Made by a program: the position numbers and the translations under genes. The notes under the pieces were generated by a model that was not told where the DNA came from, did no database searches, and worked only from the letters and a program-made list of their open reading frames with translations. 64,000 nt of DNA from Nocardia fluminea (GTDB taxonomy: Bacteria > Actinomycetota > Actinomycetes > Mycobacteriales > Mycobacteriaceae): contig NZ_PJMW01000002.1 of assembly GCF_002846365.1 (NCBI RefSeq), positions 5,084,001 to 5,148,000 on the forward strand, read 5' to 3'. Of this stretch, positions 26,198 through 34,892 are shown piece after piece (within the stretch, counting starts at the first letter, position 1; every line of letters starts with the position of its first letter).

Positions 26198-27104
26198 CCA
26201 GCTCGACCGCTACCCGACCCGGTTGTCCGAACCGGCCCCGCATGTCGAACGCACCGATCCGACGGTGTGGGGCACGGTCACCTCGCCGGAGCTGGCCGGG
26301 TTCGACGCGAACGGTTTCGCGTCGATCCCCGACCTGCTCACCCCCGACGAGGTGGCCGCGTTCGGCGCCGAGGTCGGCCACCTCGCGGCCGACCCCGTGC
26401 TCTACGGCGACGAACGGGTGATCGTGGAACCCGTTGCGGGGCAGGTGCGCTCGGTGTTCCAGGTGCACCAGCTCAGCAAGCCCATCGCGGAGCTGGTCGC
26501 GGAATCGCGGATCGCCGGTCTGGCCGAGCAGATCCTCGGTTCACCGGTGTACCTGCACCAGACCAGGGTGAACTACATGCCCGGGTTCGGTGGTAGCGGA
26601 TTCGGCTGGCATTCGGATTTCGAGACCTGGCACGCCGAAGACGGCATGCCCACCCCGCGCGCGGTGAGCCTGTCGATCGCGCTGACCGACAACTACCCGT
26701 TCAACGGCAGCCTGATGTTGATGCCCGGCTCGCACCGCACCTTCGTGCCGTGCCTGGGCGAAACACCGAGCGGCCACTACCGGGAGTCGTTGCGCGAGCA
26801 GCGAATCGGGATTCCGACAACGGACGACATCACGTTTCTCGCCGCCCGGTACGGTATCACCCAGTTCACCGGGCGGGCCGGTTCGGCCCTGCTGTTCGAC
26901 TCCAACATGATGCACGGCTCGTCGAACAACATCACCCCGTTCCCCCGCTCGAACATCTTCCTGGTGTTCAACAGCGTGGAGAACACCCTGACGGAGCCCT
27001 TCGCGGCCCCCCAGCGCCGCCCCGAGCACATCGCCGCCCGCGACTTCACGCCCGTGCGTGAGTTCACGGCAGCCGGTGCGGCACTGGCGGATCAGGCGCC
27101 CTAG
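26190..27104 (+). CDS. ectD: Ectoine 5-hydroxylase EctD
   Basis: A 304-residue Fe(II)/2-oxoglutarate dioxygenase. The EctD signature F-G-W-H-S-D-F-E-T-W-H-A-E-D-G-M-P contains iron ligands His141 and Asp143; the third ligand is His242 in M-M-H-G-S-S. It converts ectoine to 5-hydroxyectoine. I prefer the GTG at 26190: GAGGAGG ends 9 nt before it, whereas the ATG at 26181 directly abuts that site. It overlaps the ectC stop. No ask_ect or ectR gene follows. Confidence 0.94.
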   Translation: MSDQLDRYPTRLSEPAPHVERTDPTVWGTVTSPELAGFDANGFASIPDLLTPDEVAAFGAEVGHLAADPVLYGDERVIVEPVAGQVRSVFQVHQLSKPIAELVAESRIAGLAEQILGSPVYLHQTRVNYMPGFGGSGFGWHSDFETWHAEDGMPTPRAVSLSIALTDNYPFNGSLMLMPGSHRTFVPCLGETPSGHYRESLREQRIGIPTTDDITFLAARYGITQFTGRAGSALLFDSNMMHGSSNNITPFPRSNIFLVFNSVENTLTEPFAAPQRRPEHIAARDFTPVREFTAAGAALADQAP

Positions 27105-27119
27105 GCGCGGTGGACACAG

Positions 27120-27153
27120 AGCCGCCGGCCGCGGATCATCGCGGGCGGCGGCT
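27120..27153. terminator. Bidirectional hairpin terminator
   Basis: Two 14-nt arms (27120-27133 and 27140-27153) pair with a single mismatch around a 6-nt GATCAT loop. It lies between the ends of ectD and the convergent Sel1-like gene and can serve both transcripts. Confidence 0.6.
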
Positions 27154-27162
27154 GCTGCCGTC

Positions 27163-28104
27163 CTAGGACAGCTCGGGCAGCGCGGACAGCGCGGAGAGGG
27201 AGGCCGCGGCGCGGGGGTCCTCGTGGGCAGCGGCCTTCCACCAGCGCTCGGCTTCGGCGCGCTCGCCTTGTTCGAGGAGCAGAGTGCCCAGGTCGTAGGC
27301 GGCGCCGCTGTGGCCTGCCAGGGCGGCTTGGGTCCACAGGGCGCGGGCCGAGTCGTGTTCGCCGCGTGCGCGCATGGCGGTACCCAGGTCGTGCAGAGCG
27401 CCGCCGACACCCTGCTCGGTTCGCGGGGGCTCGGGTGGGTCGAGCGGTGTGCTCGAGATCTCCGGTGGGGAATCCGATGGTGCCGGTTCTGGGAAAGCGG
27501 CTGGTGGACTTGGTTCGACGGGGGGAGCCGCAAGGGCTGGGCGCAGCGGTGTCGTAGCCGGATCGACCGTATCGAGGGGGCTTTCGGGCTGAGCCGGTTC
27601 GGCCGGGCCGGTGCTGAGTTCGACGACGAGTTCGTTGAAGTCGGGTGTGCCGGGGCCGGTGCTGCACCACAGTGTCGAGGCTCCGTCGGGGAGCAGGTCG
27701 ACGACCATGCCGTAGTTGCCGGTCCAGGACTGGTGTGTGCCCGACTCGGCCACCCAGACGGGGGTGAGGGTGAACAGCGCGTCGGGGGCGTCCGCGGTCA
27801 CCGAGATGTCGATGCCGTCGGCGAGGGCTTCGTACCAGATGTCGACGCCCGCCAGCGATCTGCCGTTCAGATTCACGTGCCCGTCGTGGACGGAGAGCCC
27901 GAGACCGAGGCCTGTCACGTCGTCGGGTGCCATCACCGACAGCGCGCGCAGATGTACCGCCGTCGTTCCGGCGGGCAGTGCCTCGGTGTACATCGGATAG
28001 ACCGCCGCACCACACCATTCGATCGGATCGGCGCCGTGGTAGCGCTGATCGAGGGGGAGCGGGTCGCCAGGGCGTTGCGCGTCGGGATCATTCATCGGTG
28101 GCAC
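27163..28104 (-). CDS. Hypothetical protein with C-terminal Sel1/TPR-like repeats
   Basis: A 313-residue protein in three parts. There is a beta-rich N-terminal domain to about residue 165, a Pro/Ala/Glu-rich linker (about 165-240), and a C-terminal helical repeat pair. The repeats are H-D-L-G-T-A-M-R-A-R-G-E-H-D-S-A-R-A-L-W and Y-D-L-G-T-L-L-L-E-Q-G-E-R-A-E-A-E-R-W-W, and look like Sel1/tetratricopeptide units. No signal or membrane segment. The N-terminal domain is not recognised. A second ATG three codons in is equally possible as the start. Confidence 0.75.
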   Translation of the reverse strand: MPPMNDPDAQRPGDPLPLDQRYHGADPIEWCGAAVYPMYTEALPAGTTAVHLRALSVMAPDDVTGLGLGLSVHDGHVNLNGRSLAGVDIWYEALADGIDISVTADAPDALFTLTPVWVAESGTHQSWTGNYGMVVDLLPDGASTLWCSTGPGTPDFNELVVELSTGPAEPAQPESPLDTVDPATTPLRPALAAPPVEPSPPAAFPEPAPSDSPPEISSTPLDPPEPPRTEQGVGGALHDLGTAMRARGEHDSARALWTQAALAGHSGAAYDLGTLLLEQGERAEAERWWKAAAHEDPRAAASLSALSALPELS

Positions 28105-28328
28105 CCGCCCTTTCCGCTGTTACACCCCCTCGCGGCGCCAGACTGTCCGCGGTTGCGCGGTACACCGTACTCGCGTCTACGTCGAGCCGTGGTCGATTCA
28201 CGACAAGACGCTACTGCACACATCGGCGCCCCGGTGAATTCGGTCGTCCTGCTCCGCGACTGTGTGTCCGGATGCCGGGCAACGGGATTCACCGGGGCGT
28301 GACCCGGCTGATCGGGCGTGGCAACGGC

Positions 28329-29348
28329 TCAGACAGCCACCGATTCGCCGATCTCCTCCTCGACCGCCGCCGGTGCTACCGGACGGGGCGCGTGACGTGT
28401 CTCGTACCGGCCCGCCACCACGACCAGCACCACGCCGGCGAACAACCAGGCGAACAGCCCGAACAGCCGGGATCCGAACCCGGCGCCGCCGTCGAAGTAG
28501 AGCAGACTGCGCAGCCCCTCGACGAAGTCGGCGCCGTTCCAGAACGAGTGCAGCGCACCGAAGAACCCGTTCTGGAGTTCTGGCCCGTAGACGCCGCCGG
28601 AGGTGGTGAAGTTCAGCATCACGAACAGGGTGATCAGCGCCAGGGTGGTCCAGCGCTTCAAGAACGTGTGCAGGCCGATGCCGATCAGGATGATGCCCGA
28701 GGTGTAGACCCAGGCGATGGCGAACACGCTCGCGACGTCGGTATCGATCACCCCGAACACCGGACCCGCCACCAGGACTCCGATGAGGCTGACGATCAGC
28801 GCGGTCACCACCCCGACCGCGGCGCGTACCCGCATCCGCAACATCGCGCCCGCCGCACCGATCACCGCGACGCTGCCGTAGGCGCCCACGCTCAACGCGA
28901 CCAGCAGGAAGAAGATGCCCTGCCCCGTCGGGTCACCGCCCGCCTTGCTCGTCACATCGGTGACCATGAGCGGCACGCCCTGATGATCCGACACCGACCG
29001 GAACGCCACCTCCGCGGCCATCGCGCTGGTGTCGGAGCCCGCGGTGGCGACCAGTAGTTCCGGCTTGATGCCGTCGGGTACATAGGCGCCGACGAGCTCG
29101 CGTTCACACAGCGCGGTGACGGCCGCTTCGCGATCGGGCACGGTGACCATGTCGAGCCCGGCGCCGCCCTTGTCCTTCATCGTCTGCGCGAGCACCATCG
29201 CCTGCGGGGAGTCGCCGACGACAGCGAGCGCGAGGTTGTTCGGCTCGGGCTGGTGGAACGCGCCGAGGTAGGCGAAGGCCATGCCGAGGCACATCAGCAG
29301 CGGAGTCAGCAGATGTCCGGCTACGTGCCGGAACTGGGTGCGGGTCAT
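28329..29348 (-). CDS. ABC-2-type / YhgE-like membrane protein, likely efflux-related
   Basis: A 339-residue membrane protein: one N-terminal transmembrane segment (about residues 12-30), an extracytoplasmic domain of about 120 residues, then five or six segments from about residue 150. This is the layout of DUF3533/YhgE/Pip and ABC-2 permease-like proteins. No ATPase is adjacent. It is transcribed divergently from a MarR gene that shares a palindromic operator, so it is probably derepressed by a toxic ligand. I used the ATG at 29348 (M-T-R-T-Q-F); an upstream ATG lies in the operator region. Confidence 0.75.
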   Translation of the reverse strand: MTRTQFRHVAGHLLTPLLMCLGMAFAYLGAFHQPEPNNLALAVVGDSPQAMVLAQTMKDKGGAGLDMVTVPDREAAVTALCERELVGAYVPDGIKPELLVATAGSDTSAMAAEVAFRSVSDHQGVPLMVTDVTSKAGGDPTGQGIFFLLVALSVGAYGSVAVIGAAGAMLRMRVRAAVGVVTALIVSLIGVLVAGPVFGVIDTDVASVFAIAWVYTSGIILIGIGLHTFLKRWTTLALITLFVMLNFTTSGGVYGPELQNGFFGALHSFWNGADFVEGLRSLLYFDGGAGFGSRLFGLFAWLFAGVVLVVVAGRYETRHAPRPVAPAAVEEEIGESVAV

Positions 29349-29378
29349 CGGGGCAGATCTCCAAACGGTTGGTAAATG

Positions 29379-29409
29379 CAACTATGTATGGTTGTATAGT
29401 ACAACTATG
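29379..29409. promoter_or_regulatory. MarR operator
   Basis: A perfect inverted repeat GTTGTA-TAG-TACAAC occupies 29391-29405. CAACTATG is repeated at 29379-29386 and 29402-29409, the second copy covering the MarR start codon. The whole block is AT-rich in a 70% GC setting and sits in the 58-bp gap between the divergent membrane-protein and MarR genes. Confidence 0.75.
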
Positions 29410-29838
29410 AGCGCGCGGACCACAAGAACCCAGGCTGTCGACACCATTCAGCGCGAACTCACCGCGTTCGCCCGCCGGGCCCGTGGCCGCGCCGCTGAAC
29501 TGCATCCCGAGCTGAGCCTGGTCGCCTACAGCATTCTCGACCTGATCCTCGAACGTGACGGTTGCCTGGCCACCGACCTGGCCGAACAGTTCCTGCTCGA
29601 CAAATCGACCGTCAGCAGGCAGGTCGGCGCGCTCGAGAAGCTCGGCTACCTCGAACGGGTGGTCGACCCCGGCAACCGGCGCAATCACCTCCTGCACGCC
29701 ACTCCCGAGGGCCGTGCCGTCGCCGGGGAGGCCGAACGCCGTCGCCGGGAGGCCTTCCAGGCGCGTTTCGCCGACTGGACGGACGAGGATGTCGAGGCCA
29801 TGGCCGGCTATCTGACTCGGTACAACCGCGGCGACTGA
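29407..29838 (+). CDS. MarR-family transcriptional regulator
   Basis: A 143-residue winged-helix regulator. The recognition region is A-T-D-L-A-E-Q-F-L-L-D-K-S-T-V-S-R-Q-V-G-A-L-E-K-L-G-Y, followed by the wing V-D-P-G-N-R-R-N-H-L-L-H-A-T-P-E-G. The ATG at 29407 is inside its own operator, which allows tight autorepression. The divergent membrane protein is the probable target. Confidence 0.9.
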   Translation: MSARTTRTQAVDTIQRELTAFARRARGRAAELHPELSLVAYSILDLILERDGCLATDLAEQFLLDKSTVSRQVGALEKLGYLERVVDPGNRRNHLLHATPEGRAVAGEAERRRREAFQARFADWTDEDVEAMAGYLTRYNRGD

Positions 29839-29957
29839 CCGAGCCCGTATTCAGCGCGTTCGGTCCGCCGACGGGCATCCGCCTGGCTATTGCGCCGGTC
29901 ACTCCCGCCGATGGGCGGTGCCCCGGCGGCGTGCGCGAGTCGGTATAGTCGCCGCGG

Positions 29958-31232
29958 ATGAGTAGTGACACCACCCACCCCGAGCAAGAGCGTTCACCAC
30001 GCCCGATCAATCGAGCATGGTGGCTGGTGCCGGTGCTGCTCACCGTTGTGTCGGTGGTCTGTGTCAGGACGCCGATCTGGCCCTTCGAGCGCTATTCCGA
30101 CGGGTTCATCGATCTGCAGGTCTACCGCCTCGGCATCGAGGCGATGCGCGACGGCGCCGATATATACGGTCAGCTGCCCAAGACCACGATCGGCATCGGC
30201 CTGCCCTTCATCTACCCGCCGTTCGCGGCCATCGCGCTCGCGCCGTTCGCGCTGCTGCCGTGGGGCGCGGCGAAGGTCCTCTACGTGGTGGTATCGATCG
30301 CCGCTGTCGCCTGGACGCTGTATCTGGTGGCCCGCCGCTACCACCCGAACCGCAAGCAGGCCGCGCTGCTCGTCACCGCCTGCGCGCTCCCGCTGGCGAT
30401 GCTGCTGGAACCGGTCCGCTCGACCATCGACTTCGGTCAGGTCAACCTGTTGCTGATGGTGCTGGTCGCCACCGACTGCCTGCTGCCCAAGACTCGCTAC
30501 CCCCGCGGCATGCTGATCGGGCTCGCCGCCGCCATCAAACTCACGCCCGCCGCGTTCGTTCTCTACTTCCTGGTCCGCAAGGACTACAAGGCCGCCGCGA
30601 CCGCCGCCGGCACCGGCGCCATCGCCACCATCGCGTCCTTCGCGTTGCTGCCCACCGAATCCACCCGCTACTGGTTCGGTGGCCTCGGCAACGTCTCGGG
30701 CTTGAGCGGCTCGGCCTTCCATACCAATCAGTCGATCCAGGCTGTCATGGCCCGCCTGCACATCACCGGTCTGCCGTTCGACGCGCTGTGGCTCGTGCTG
30801 GGCGCGCTGCTGCTGGTCCTGGTCGTCGCCGCGATGCGCAAGGCCGCCGACGCCCCCGCGATCGCGCTGTCGCTCAACGCGGTCTTCACGCTGCTGGTGT
30901 CGCCGATCTCGTGGTCGCACCACTGGGTCTGGATCGCGCCCGCGTTGCTGGCGATGGTCTGTCACGCGCGCACCCTGCCCGTCAGCAGTGCTCGCGGGTG
31001 GTACGCCACGACCGTCGTCGTCGCCGCGGTCTTCGTGATCGCGCCGCACAGTTTCCTGCCCGACGGCGAACGCCGCGAGACCTCATGGACATGGGATCAG
31101 CACATCATCGGCGACACGTATGTGTGGCTGGCGGTCGGGCTCGTTGTCCTGTTCCTCGTCACCGGACGTAGGCAGGCGCCGACCGCACAGGCGCCCACGG
31201 CGGTCGAGGAAGAACACGCGCGCGTCGCCTGA
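29958..31232 (+). CDS. GT87-family polyprenyl-phosphate-mannose-dependent mannosyltransferase
   Basis: A 424-residue polytopic membrane glycosyltransferase (DUF2029/GT87) with about 10 transmembrane segments. The first extracytoplasmic loop has D-G-F-I-D-L-Q-V-Y, where the catalytic Asp of GT-C enzymes lies. S-H-H-W-V-W-I-A-P is a typical later motif. Relatives such as PimE and Rv2181 add alpha-1,2-mannose to phosphatidylinositol mannosides or lipoarabinomannan from polyprenyl-phosphomannose; which acceptor is used here is not determinable. Confidence 0.85.
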   Translation: MSSDTTHPEQERSPRPINRAWWLVPVLLTVVSVVCVRTPIWPFERYSDGFIDLQVYRLGIEAMRDGADIYGQLPKTTIGIGLPFIYPPFAAIALAPFALLPWGAAKVLYVVVSIAAVAWTLYLVARRYHPNRKQAALLVTACALPLAMLLEPVRSTIDFGQVNLLLMVLVATDCLLPKTRYPRGMLIGLAAAIKLTPAAFVLYFLVRKDYKAAATAAGTGAIATIASFALLPTESTRYWFGGLGNVSGLSGSAFHTNQSIQAVMARLHITGLPFDALWLVLGALLLVLVVAAMRKAADAPAIALSLNAVFTLLVSPISWSHHWVWIAPALLAMVCHARTLPVSSARGWYATTVVVAAVFVIAPHSFLPDGERRETSWTWDQHIIGDTYVWLAVGLVVLFLVTGRRQAPTAQAPTAVEEEHARVA

Positions 31233-31250
31233 CCCGGTGTTCCGGCGGGC

Positions 31251-31808
31251 CTATCCCGGGTGGGGCACGACTGCCACCGGGGGTCGGCAGGTGATCGCTT
31301 CGGGCTCCGCGAGGTCGGCCAGTTGCCGCAGATTCGAATCCAGCCCGACCTGGAGGGCGTGACGAAGCACGACCTCGTCGGCCTCTCGGAGCACCTGGCC
31401 GTGCAGGCCGGTGCGCAGCGTGACGCGCGAGTTGTCGCGCAGGCGATCGAGTTCGATCGTGAAACCGAGTGCGATGCCCGCCACCGTGCCGCATGTCATC
31501 GTCCAGCTCCGGGTGGGGCGGTATTCGGTGACGACCAGACGCACATCGTGGAGCATGTCGAACATCTGAACCTGGGCGGGGAGCTCGAGATCGGCATCGA
31601 CGCGATCCGGTGTCGTGCCGGTCCAGGCGTGCAGTTCGGACATCCACGAGGCGATGCGCACCGGTTCGGACAGCAACTCCCACAGCACATCCACGGGAAC
31701 GGGCAGCGAGATCGCACCGCTCACGTGCACCTGATCCACACCGTCGCAGGGCGCGCCGTCAGGCGTGATCAGCTGACCGGTCTGCCTGCGATGACTCCGC
31801 TGGGCCAT
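31251..31808 (-). CDS. SRPBCC (START-like) domain protein
   Basis: About 185 residues. After a hydrophilic N-terminus, the SRPBCC fold is recognisable from V-H-V-S-G-A-I-S-L-P-V-P-V-D-V-L-W-E-L-L-S-E-P to the long C-terminal helix. Such helix-grip proteins bind hydrophobic ligands such as lipids, polyketides or sterols. I start at the ATG at 31808 with GGGGGAT upstream; another ATG is five codons earlier. It lies 204 bp from the steroid operon end, on the same strand, without a clear connection. Confidence 0.7.
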   Translation of the reverse strand: MAQRSHRRQTGQLITPDGAPCDGVDQVHVSGAISLPVPVDVLWELLSEPVRIASWMSELHAWTGTTPDRVDADLELPAQVQMFDMLHDVRLVVTEYRPTRSWTMTCGTVAGIALGFTIELDRLRDNSRVTLRTGLHGQVLREADEVVLRHALQVGLDSNLRQLADLAEPEAITCRPPVAVVPHPG

Positions 31809-32011
31809 GATCCCCCACTTCATCGGGACCCGGCGTGCGGTGGTCGCACGTCCACCGTCCCGAACGGCGTGCGACAGACGCTAGCCGAATTACTCGAAAT
31901 GTCCATTCGGACAGCCGATTTCGCGCGCGAGTCCAAGCCCTGCGCGGTGTTCTTCGTGGAAAGTCACCATCGCCCCACGTGCGGTCCACGTGGGGCGACG
32001 GTGCGGTGCTG

Positions 32012-33046
32012 TCAGGCGGTGACGGTGGCTTCGTGTTGGAGTTCCAGGGCGATGTCGATGAGTTGGTCCTCTTGGCCGCCGACGAGTTTGCGTTTGCCCG
32101 CGCGGACGAGCATTTCGGCGGCGGAGACGTTGTAGCGTTCGGCCTGGCGTTCGGCGTGTTTGAGGAAGCTGGAGTAGACGCCGGCGTAGCCCATCATCAG
32201 TGATTGCCGGTCGAGCAGGCATTCCTGGGGCATGGTGGGGCGGACGACGTCTTCGGCGGCGTCGGCGATGGCGAAGAAATCGACACCGGTGGTGATGGCG
32301 AGTTTGTCGGCGACGCCGACGAACGCTTCGACGGGGGTGTTGCCCGCGCCGGCGCCGAAGCGGCGGGTGGAGCCGTCGATCTGCGTGGCGCCGGCGCGAA
32401 CGGCGTAGACGCTGTTGGCGACGGCGAGCCCGAGATTTTCGTGGCCGTGGAAGCCGACTCGGGCGTCGGTGCCGAGTTCGGCGACGACGGCGGCGACGCG
32501 GTCGGAGACTTGTTCGAGGACAAGGGCGCCGGCGGAGTCGACGATGTAGACGCAGTGGCAGCCCGCGTCGGCCATGATCCGGGCTTGCTGTGCCAAAACC
32601 TCGGGCGGTTGGGTGTGCGACATCATGAGGAAGCCGACGGTTTCCAGGCCGAGATCGCGGGCGTAGCCGAAGTGCTGGACGGAGACGTCGGCTTCGGTGC
32701 AGTGGGTGGCGATGCGGCAGATGGTGGCGCCGTTGTCCTGGGCGATCTTGATGTCTTCTTTGATGCCGACACCGGGCAGCATCAGGAACGCGATCTCGGC
32801 GTTCTTCGCTGTTTCGGCGGCGATCGTGATGAGTTCTTGGTCGGGGGTTTTGGAGAATCCGTAGTTGAACGAGGATCCGCCGAGGCCGTCGCCGTGGGCG
32901 ACTTCGATGACGGGGACGCCCGCGTTGTCGAGAGCGGTGACGATGTCGCGGACTTCGGTGGGGGTGAATTGGTGGCGTTTGTGGTGGGAGCCGTCACGCA
33001 GGGAGGTGTCGGTGATCCGGATGTCGAGTTCAGCAGAGAATGGCAT
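32012..33046 (-). CDS. hsaF: 4-hydroxy-2-oxovalerate / 4-hydroxy-2-oxohexanoate aldolase HsaF
   Basis: A 344-residue metal-dependent aldolase of the BphI/HsaF family. The N-terminal [16 protein letters not shown] motif supplies metal-binding Asp and catalytic His/Arg, and [10 protein letters not shown] gives the other two metal His. It cleaves 4-hydroxy-2-oxo acids from steroid ring A to pyruvate and an aldehyde channelled to HsaG. In the kshB-MFS-hsaE-hsaG-hsaF operon it is last, 81 bp after hsaG. Confidence 0.95.
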   Translation of the reverse strand: MPFSAELDIRITDTSLRDGSHHKRHQFTPTEVRDIVTALDNAGVPVIEVAHGDGLGGSSFNYGFSKTPDQELITIAAETAKNAEIAFLMLPGVGIKEDIKIAQDNGATICRIATHCTEADVSVQHFGYARDLGLETVGFLMMSHTQPPEVLAQQARIMADAGCHCVYIVDSAGALVLEQVSDRVAAVVAELGTDARVGFHGHENLGLAVANSVYAVRAGATQIDGSTRRFGAGAGNTPVEAFVGVADKLAITTGVDFFAIADAAEDVVRPTMPQECLLDRQSLMMGYAGVYSSFLKHAERQAERYNVSAAEMLVRAGKRKLVGGQEDQLIDIALELQHEATVTA

Positions 33047-33127
33047 GGTCGAGTCTCCTTACGCCCGGCTCGTCTGCGGTGATCGCAGGGCCTCGGGGGT
33101 GGTGGTGGCGGGGGTGTCGGTCATGGA

Positions 33128-34036
33128 TCACACCCGCGCCGACAGGATCTGATCGGCCATGACCTCACCGACACGGGTGGCCGCGGCGGTCATGATGTCG
33201 AGGTTGCCCGCATACGGGGGCAGGAAATCACCGGCGCCTTCGACTTCGACGAACACCGAAACCTTCGCCAGCCCACCGGAAACGACGGAGGGTTCGTCGA
33301 ACTGGGGTTCGTTGAGCAGGCGGTAGCCGGGGACGTAATGCTGGATATCGGCGACCATCTGGTGGATGGAGGCGGTGATGGCGTCCTGGTCGGCGTCGTC
33401 GGGGACGGCGCAGAAGATGGTGTCGCGCATGATCATCGGTGGTTCGGCGGGGTTCAAGATGATGATCGCCTTGCCGCGCTGGGCGCCGCCGATGGTCTCC
33501 ACACCGCGGCTGGTGGTCTTGGTGAACTCGTCGATGTTGGCGCGAGTGCCGGGTCCGGCCGAGACCGACGACACCGACGCCACGATCTCGGCGTAGGGCA
33601 CGGTGACGACGCGCGAGACCGCGGCGACGATCGGGATGGTGGCCTGGCCACCGCAGGTGATCATGTTGACGTTCGGGGCATCCAGCAGCGAGGCCAGGTT
33701 CACCGGCGGCACGACGGCCGGGCCTACGGCGGCGGGGGTGAGATCCACGGCCCGGATGCCGAGTTCGGCATACCGCGGCGCGGCGGCGCGGTGGACGTAG
33801 GCCGAGGTGGCCTCGAAGACCATGTCGGGCTTGGTGTCCTGGGCCAGCAGCCAGTCCACGCCGTCGGCGGAGGTTTCCAGGCCGAGCCCGCGCGCGCGTT
33901 TCAGCCCTTCGCTGCCGGGGTCGATGCCGATCATCCAGCGCGGCTCGATGGACTCCGAGCGCAGCAGTTTGTAGAGCAGGTCGGTGCTGATGTTGCCGGA
34001 TCCGACGATCGCGGCGGTGACGGTGCCGTGGGACAC
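33128..34036 (-). CDS. hsaG: Acylating acetaldehyde/propionaldehyde dehydrogenase HsaG
   Basis: A 302-residue NAD-dependent acylating aldehyde dehydrogenase (BphJ family). It has N-terminal [10 protein letters not shown], the catalytic Cys in [10 protein letters not shown] and N-I-D-E-F-T. It converts the aldehyde from HsaF into propionyl-CoA or acetyl-CoA, and the two form a channelling complex. GGAG lies just before the ATG. Upstream gap to hsaE is 70 bp. Confidence 0.95.
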   Translation of the reverse strand: MSHGTVTAAIVGSGNISTDLLYKLLRSESIEPRWMIGIDPGSEGLKRARGLGLETSADGVDWLLAQDTKPDMVFEATSAYVHRAAAPRYAELGIRAVDLTPAAVGPAVVPPVNLASLLDAPNVNMITCGGQATIPIVAAVSRVVTVPYAEIVASVSSVSAGPGTRANIDEFTKTTSRGVETIGGAQRGKAIIILNPAEPPMIMRDTIFCAVPDDADQDAITASIHQMVADIQHYVPGYRLLNEPQFDEPSVVSGGLAKVSVFVEVEGAGDFLPPYAGNLDIMTAAATRVGEVMADQILSARV

Positions 34037-34106
34037 GGTTGGTCTCCTAGGGGCGGCCGGTGAAGACCGGCGAGATGGATGGCGCAGGCGAGACGAGCAC
34101 GGTCGC

Positions 34107-34892
34107 CTAGGCGAAGTTCAGGCGGACAGAGCCGAGGCCGGAGAATTCGGCGTGGAAGGCGTCACCGGGTCGCGCGTCGATGGCGCGGGTGCAGGACCCG
34201 GGCAACACGATGTCGCCTGCCTTCAATCGCACGCCGAAGCCGGCGACTTTGCGGGCCAGCCAGGCCACGGCGATCACCGGATCGCCGAGGACCGCGTCGC
34301 TGCGGCCTTCGGCGATGACCTCACCGTTGCGGGTGAGCACGGCATCGATGGCGGTGATGTCGATGTCGGCGGGGGCGACGCGCGCTGTGCCGAGTACCCA
34401 CCCGGCCGAGGACGCGTTGTCGGAGATGGTGTCGGTCAGGCCGATCTTCCAGTCGGTGATCCGCGAGTCGATCAACTCGATGGACGGTGCGTAGGCGACC
34501 GTGGCGGCGAGGACGTCGGCTTCGGTGCAGTCCTCGCCGGGTAGGTCGGCGCCGAGGATGAACCCGACCTCGACCTCCACGCGGGGCAGCAGGAACTTCG
34601 AGGTGTCGACGGGGACGTCTTCGAAGACTTCCATGTCGGCGAGCAGGTGACCGTAGTCGGGCTCGTCGACGCCCATCATCTGCTGCATCGCCTTCGACGA
34701 CAGCCCCACCTTGTGTCCGACGACCTTTCCGCCGTCGTCCAGCCTGCGCCGGATATTGAGCAGCTGGACCTCGTACGCGTCCACCACATCGATGCCCGGA
34801 TACCGGTCGGCGATGGGGGACACGGCCACCCGATCCAGCTCCGCTCGCGCCAGTTCGGCCGCGAGCTCGGTGCGCATGCCGGTTGTCAGCAT
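34107..34892 (-). CDS. hsaE: 2-hydroxypenta/hexa-2,4-dienoate hydratase HsaE
   Basis: A 261-residue member of the fumarylacetoacetase-like MhpD/BphH group. Markers are [22 protein letters not shown] and I-E-L-I-D-S-R-I. It hydrates the dienoate released by HsaD from steroid rings A/B, giving the HsaF substrate. Start ATG at 34892 overlaps the MFS gene end by 7 bp, so it belongs to the kshB operon. Confidence 0.94.
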   Translation of the reverse strand: MLTTGMRTELAAELARAELDRVAVSPIADRYPGIDVVDAYEVQLLNIRRRLDDGGKVVGHKVGLSSKAMQQMMGVDEPDYGHLLADMEVFEDVPVDTSKFLLPRVEVEVGFILGADLPGEDCTEADVLAATVAYAPSIELIDSRITDWKIGLTDTISDNASSAGWVLGTARVAPADIDITAIDAVLTRNGEVIAEGRSDAVLGDPVIAVAWLARKVAGFGVRLKAGDIVLPGSCTRAIDARPGDAFHAEFSGLGSVRLNFA

